DNA from: G965204755 sp965243415
GTDB taxonomy: Bacteria > Acidobacteriota > Vicinamibacteria > Marinacidobacterales > Marinacidobacteraceae
Reading direction: 5' to 3'
Assembly: GCA_965243415.1 (NCBI GenBank)
Contig: OZ251549.1
Location: forward strand, 3,100,001 to 3,164,000
Length of the DNA: 64,000 nucleotides
Shown here in pieces: positions 61,303-64,000 of this stretch. The notes under the pieces were generated by a model that saw only the letters and a program-made list of their open reading frames with translations, was not told where the DNA came from and did no database searches. The translations under genes and the position numbers were made by a program. Numbering within the stretch: position 1 is the first letter of the stretch; every line of letters begins with the position of its first letter.

Positions 61303-62293
61303 GGCGGTGCGGCTGAAGCCGCGCTCCGGCCACTATGTCAGCGAGTTGGCGCCCGACGAACCGGCGGCGGCGCCGCGGCTGATCCCGGTGGCGCAGATCC
61401 ACCCGAACCCGAACCAGCCGCGCCAGCGCATCGGGAAACTGGACGCGCTGGTCACCTCGATCCGGGAGCACGGCGTGCTCCAGCCGATCCTGGTGCGGCG
61501 GCTCGGCCCCAAGGACTTCCGGATCATCGCCGGGGAGCGGCGTTTCCAGGCGGCGCGGAAGGCCGGGTTGCGCGAAGTCGCCTGCATGGAGCGGGAAGCC
61601 GGGGAAGGGGAGTCGCTGGAACTGGCGCTCGTCGAGAATGTCCTCCGGGATGACCTGACCCCCTTCGAGGAATCTTCGGCCTACGAATGGCTCATCTCCG
61701 AGCACGGGCATACCCACGACTCGTTGGCGCGCCGGGTGGGGAAGTCGCGCACTTCGATCACCGAGTCGCTGGCGCTGCTGCAGATCCCGGAGGCGGTGCG
61801 GGAACGGTGCGCCGCCGCCGGCATCCACTCCCGGCGGCAGTTGCTGCGGGTGGCCCGCCAGCCGGACGAGGCGGCGATGGCGGCTGCGGTGGAGCGCCTG
61901 GCCCGGGGTCTCGAGGCCGCGGAGAGCGCCGCCGTCGGGGCCGGCGCCTCGAAGGCCGCTCCGGCGGCCGAGCCGAAGAAGAAGGACCGGCGTTCGCGGC
62001 GGTTCGTGTTCCGCTACGCGCCGCGCGGAGCCCCGTTCCGGCTGCAGATGACCTTCCGGCGGAGCGAAGTGGAGGACGGGGAGGTCCTCGAGGCCCTGCG
62101 GCAGTTGGTGCAGCAGTTGGAGGAATCGGTCAGCGCCGGCGCAGCGGGAGAGGTCGCCGGCGGCGAGGCGGAGGACCGTACGGAGGGGGCAGGGGGGCCG
62201 GGGGAGCACTCCGCCGGGGTGGACTCGCCGGGCGCGGCGGGGACGGACGCCGAAGGGGGTCGGGCGGCCGGCGATCCCGCGAATGCTTCCTGA
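61277..62293 (+). CDS. parB: ParB/Noc-type chromosome-partitioning protein
   Basis: The protein has 338 residues. The CTP-binding ParB domain includes NPNQPRQRI, GVLQPILVR and the GERRFQAARKAGL box, followed by LVENVLRDDLTPFEESSAY. The HTH region with SLARRVGKSRTSITESLALL recognises parS. The C-terminal domain carries a dimer-like helix and then an acidic, glycine-rich tail. GTG 61277 lies within parA, in a different frame. Confidence 0.92.
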   Translation: MSRRTGLPEAVRLKPRSGHYVSELAPDEPAAAPRLIPVAQIHPNPNQPRQRIGKLDALVTSIREHGVLQPILVRRLGPKDFRIIAGERRFQAARKAGLREVACMEREAGEGESLELALVENVLRDDLTPFEESSAYEWLISEHGHTHDSLARRVGKSRTSITESLALLQIPEAVRERCAAAGIHSRRQLLRVARQPDEAAMAAAVERLARGLEAAESAAVGAGASKAAPAAEPKKKDRRSRRFVFRYAPRGAPFRLQMTFRRSEVEDGEVLEALRQLVQQLEESVSAGAAGEVAGGEAEDRTEGAGGPGEHSAGVDSPGAAGTDAEGGRAAGDPANAS

Positions 62294-62462
62294 CCGGACG
62301 CTCGGGTGCGGCGATCCGGCGGGGCCGGCACCCGGTTCGGGGCGATCGGGCGTCGTTGCGCGGGAGCGGAGTTCGCCGGGCGCGTCCTCCCGGCGCGGTC
62401 CCGGTTCCCGGTGTCCCGGCGGCAGAAGGACCGGCCGCTCCCCGCTCGCTCGCCTTCGGCGC

Positions 62463-62468
62463 TAAATT
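62463..62468 (+). promoter_or_regulatory. Possible -10 element of the selenoprotein redoxin gene
   Basis: TAAATT in the AT-rich patch GCTAAATTTT ends 11 bases before ATG 62480, giving a leader of only a few bases. It is the only AT-rich patch in the 186-bp gap after parB. Confidence 0.4.
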
Positions 62469-62479
62469 TTCGGGCGCTC

Positions 62480-63106
62480 ATGTCGTTCTCCAGACTGTCT
62501 CTCCGGATTCCCGGTCTTCGTTCCCGCCTCCGCCCGGGCCTCGGCCTCGCTGCCGCGGCGGTCTTGGCCGTTTCGCCGATGTCACCGGTGGCCCCGATGG
62601 CCGCTGCCGGACAGGACACCGCCACCCCCACCGTGGAGGTCGGGCAGCCCGCTCCCGACTTCGAGTTGAAGGACGCCCACGGCGCGTCGCACCGGTTGTC
62701 GGCACTTCTGGAGCGGGGCCCGGTCGTGCTCGAGTTCTTCCGCAGCGGCGGTTGGTGACCGTTCTGCAAGGCGCAACTCGGCGAGTTGCAGAAGGAACTG
62801 GACGCCTTCGAGGACGCGAACACGACGGTCCTCGGCATCTCGAAGTACGGCGCGGAGGAGACGGGCCGCTGGCTGCGGGACAACGACTGGACTTTCCCGC
62901 TGCTCGTGGACGGGGCGGCGACCATCCGGGACTACGGCATCCCCAACCCCGACCACCACGGCACCGACCGGGAGGGGCTCCCGCACCCGGCCACGATCAT
63001 CGTGGGCCCCGACGGCATCGTCCGCTTCGTGAATGTCTGGGTGAACTACCGGGAGCGCACCACCCCGGACGAGATCCTGGAACGGATCGCCCGGCTCCCG
63101 TCCTGA
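62480..63106 (+). CDS. Redoxin/peroxiredoxin-like selenoprotein with in-frame TGA (Sec93)
   Basis: This is a 208-residue frame if TGA at 62756-62758 is read as selenocysteine. A signal peptide (LGLAAAAVLAVSP) is followed by an AhpC/TSA-type thioredoxin fold: VEVGQPAPDFELKDAHG, VVLEFFRSGGW-U-PFCKAQL, and TTVLGISKYGAEETGRWL. The family normally has Cys at the TGA position (WCPFC-type CxxC), here UxxC. Translation continues in the same frame for 116 conserved codons to TGA 63104-63106. A SECIS-like stem-loop follows the internal TGA. It is predicted to be exported, acting in periplasmic peroxide or disulfide reduction. The start is ATG 62480-62482. The alternatives, a true nonsense mutation or a base error, are weakened by the SECIS and by a second TGA-for-Cys gene just downstream. 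Confidence 0.85.
62756..62793 (+). promoter_or_regulatory. UGA-Sec codon with bacterial SECIS-like stem-loop (redoxin)
   Basis: After TGA 62756-62758, GCAACTC (62773-62779) pairs perfectly with GAGTTGC (62783-62789) around a GGC apical loop. The lower stem TTCT (62762-62765) pairs with AGAA (62790-62793). The loop begins with G and lies 21 bases after the TGA, within the usual range for bacterial SECIS. An alternative 8-bp stem (62762-62769 with 62786-62793) is mutually exclusive. Confidence 0.75.
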
Positions 63107-63160
63107 GCGTTCGTTCCGTCATCGCTGCCCGTACGCGCTTCTCCACCTGAGGTACTCCCG

Positions 63161-63772
63161 GTGAATTTCCTGTCCCCTCCCCGCTCTTCCGCCTTCCGCC
63201 CCCGCCGGGCGGGCGTCTCGCGCGCCGCGCCGCTCGCCGGGTCCGCCCTCTTCCTGCTCGCCGCCGGCGCCGGGGGGGCGCCCGGCCCCGGCGCCGGTCA
63301 GGTGTTCGAGATTCCCGACTGGGACAACGCGGCCCGGTTCGAGTTGGTGGCCTCGCAGTCCCCGGTGCGCCCGGGGGACGCCTTTGAAGTGGCGGTCGTC
63401 GCGCGCCTGGACTCGGGATACCACCTCTACGGCCCGGCGGAAGCGCCGCCGACCGCGACGGTCGTGGAGATGACCGGCCCCGCCGAGTTCGAACCCGGCC
63501 CCACGGAGTACCCGGCGCCCATCCGCCGGGACCTCTCCGGTCTCGGCGAGTACGACCTCTACGAGGGGGAGGTCGCCATCCGCATCCCGGTCACCTCCGG
63601 CGCCCGCGCCCGGGGGTCCGCCGCCGCCGAAGTGCTCGTCCGCTATCAACTCTGCACCGACAACGCCTGCAGCGCCCCGACCAGCACCACCCTGACCCTG
63701 GATCTGCCGCTCGCCGCCGAGGGAGCCGAAGTCCGCCGCCTCCACCCGGAGGTGTTCGGAGAGGCCCGGTGA
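63161..63772 (+). CDS. DsbD N-terminal-domain-like periplasmic protein
   Basis: The 203-residue protein has a signal peptide (APLAGSALFLLAAGAGGA). A single immunoglobulin-like DsbD-alpha domain follows, with GYHLYGPAE, DLSGLGEYDLYEGEVAI and VRYQLCTDNACSAP. The last contains a CxxxxC pair that corresponds to the redox cysteines of DsbD-alpha. It lacks the membrane and thioredoxin parts of DsbD. It would pass reducing power to periplasmic partners, possibly to the selenoproteins on either side. GTG 63161-63163 is the start, and its TGA overlaps the next GTG (GTGA). Confidence 0.78.
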   Translation: MNFLSPPRSSAFRPRRAGVSRAAPLAGSALFLLAAGAGGAPGPGAGQVFEIPDWDNAARFELVASQSPVRPGDAFEVAVVARLDSGYHLYGPAEAPPTATVVEMTGPAEFEPGPTEYPAPIRRDLSGLGEYDLYEGEVAIRIPVTSGARARGSAAAEVLVRYQLCTDNACSAPTSTTLTLDLPLAAEGAEVRRLHPEVFGEAR

Positions 63773-64000
63773 GCCGGGTCGTCCATACCTGCCGCGCCCG
63801 TATCGTCAAGCGGGCCGGCCCGGAACGGGAAGCGACCCTCGAGGGCTTCGGGGAGCCGGTCCGGTTCGGCGTCCACACCGGTATCGCCGCGTTCTACGGA
63901 GTGACGCCGGCCGAGGAGTTGCCGGCGACCCTCGACTATGTGGTGGCCGCCACCGGCGGTTGAATGGTCGGCACCTTCGGGCGGGCGCTCGAAGTTCGCG
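63769..64000 (+). CDS. OsmC-like selenoprotein with in-frame TGA (Sec65), partial at the window end
   Basis: GTG 63769 overlaps the previous stop. The first 64 residues match the N-terminal half of OsmC/YhfA-like proteins (FGVHTGIAAFYGVTPAEEL, LDYVVAATGG). TGA 63961-63963 then falls exactly where the family has its first catalytic cysteine (GGCxxGTF). The same frame continues with MVGTFGRALEVR, the expected helix, to the window edge. Selenocysteine-containing OsmC-like proteins are known from marine metagenomes. A SECIS-like hairpin follows the TGA. The family reduces organic hydroperoxides. The C-terminal half, including the second cysteine, is outside the window. Confidence 0.78.
63961..63996 (+). 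promoter_or_regulatory. UGA-Sec codon with bacterial SECIS-like stem-loop (OsmC-like)
   Basis: After TGA 63961-63963, CTTCGGGC (63975-63982) pairs with GCTCGAAG (63987-63994), with one G-U pair. This leaves the apical loop GGGC (63983-63986) whose first bases are G. The loop begins 19 bases after the TGA, within the usual bacterial SECIS range. Confidence 0.7.

Overview
This is a GC-rich (about 70%) bacterial chromosome segment with dense gene packing, many 4-bp stop/start overlaps and several very short or leaderless-looking promoters. The gene content suggests an environmental Acidobacteriota-like or related Gram-negative lineage. It includes a carboxypeptidase-regulatory-domain TonB receptor, tandem CRTAC1/ASPIC-UnbV proteins, DUF1028, a complete Tol-Pal operon, a two-OB-fold SSB and selenoprotein redox genes. 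No rRNA gene was seen, so the taxonomy is inference only.

Region 1 (1-17.4 kb, minus strand) is a defence island read right to left: drmD (SNF2 helicase), three tandem AAA-ATPase/PD-(D/E)XK nuclease paralogs, drmMI (Eco57I-like adenine methyltransferase), a small membrane protein, two ImmA/IrrE-like metallopeptidases and drmA, which is cut by the window edge. drmD, drmMI and drmA in this order are the signature of class 1 DISARM. The ATPase-nuclease triplet and the membrane-protein/peptidase cassette sit where standard DISARM loci have no genes. drmB and drmC would be expected beyond position 1.

Region 2 (17.4-29.9 kb) holds envelope and secreted functions. These are a Tat-exported sulfite-oxidase-like molybdoenzyme, an Oar-like TonB receptor, a lipoprotein fusing a TonB C-terminal domain to DUF1326, and a plus-strand cluster TPR / DUF1028 / TPR / CRTAC1 / CRTAC1.

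Region 3 (29.9-34.8 kb, minus strand) is a molybdate ABC transporter (modA, modB, modC) behind a triple-RidA lipoprotein. An array of repeats of about 165 bp, each duplicating the start codon and first membrane helix of modB, lies between modA and modB.

Region 4 (34.9-45.2 kb) is mainly housekeeping: lysA, a membrane protein, a CPBP protease, a tiny membrane protein, ligA, an amidase, fabI (whose extended -10 promoter lies inside the amidase) and an isopropylmalate-synthase-like enzyme. It ends at a 29-G homopolymer.

Region 5 (45.3-49.1 kb, minus strand) is a lexA-imuA-imuB SOS mutagenesis cassette. A LexA operator fills the spacer of the lexA promoter, and both imu genes carry in-frame minisatellites. 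Region 6 (49.3-56.2 kb, minus strand) is ssb followed by the tolQ-tolR-tolA/tonB-tolB-pal-cpoB operon.

Region 7 (56.5-64 kb, plus strand) is recN, miaB, a bifunctional nuclease, parA and parB. Three thiol-redox genes follow: a redoxin with an in-frame TGA at its catalytic cysteine, a DsbD N-terminal-like protein, and an OsmC-like protein with TGA at its catalytic cysteine. Both TGA codons are followed by stem-loops that fit the bacterial SECIS consensus. They are the strongest unusual signal in the window, together with the extended DISARM island and the modB leader array.
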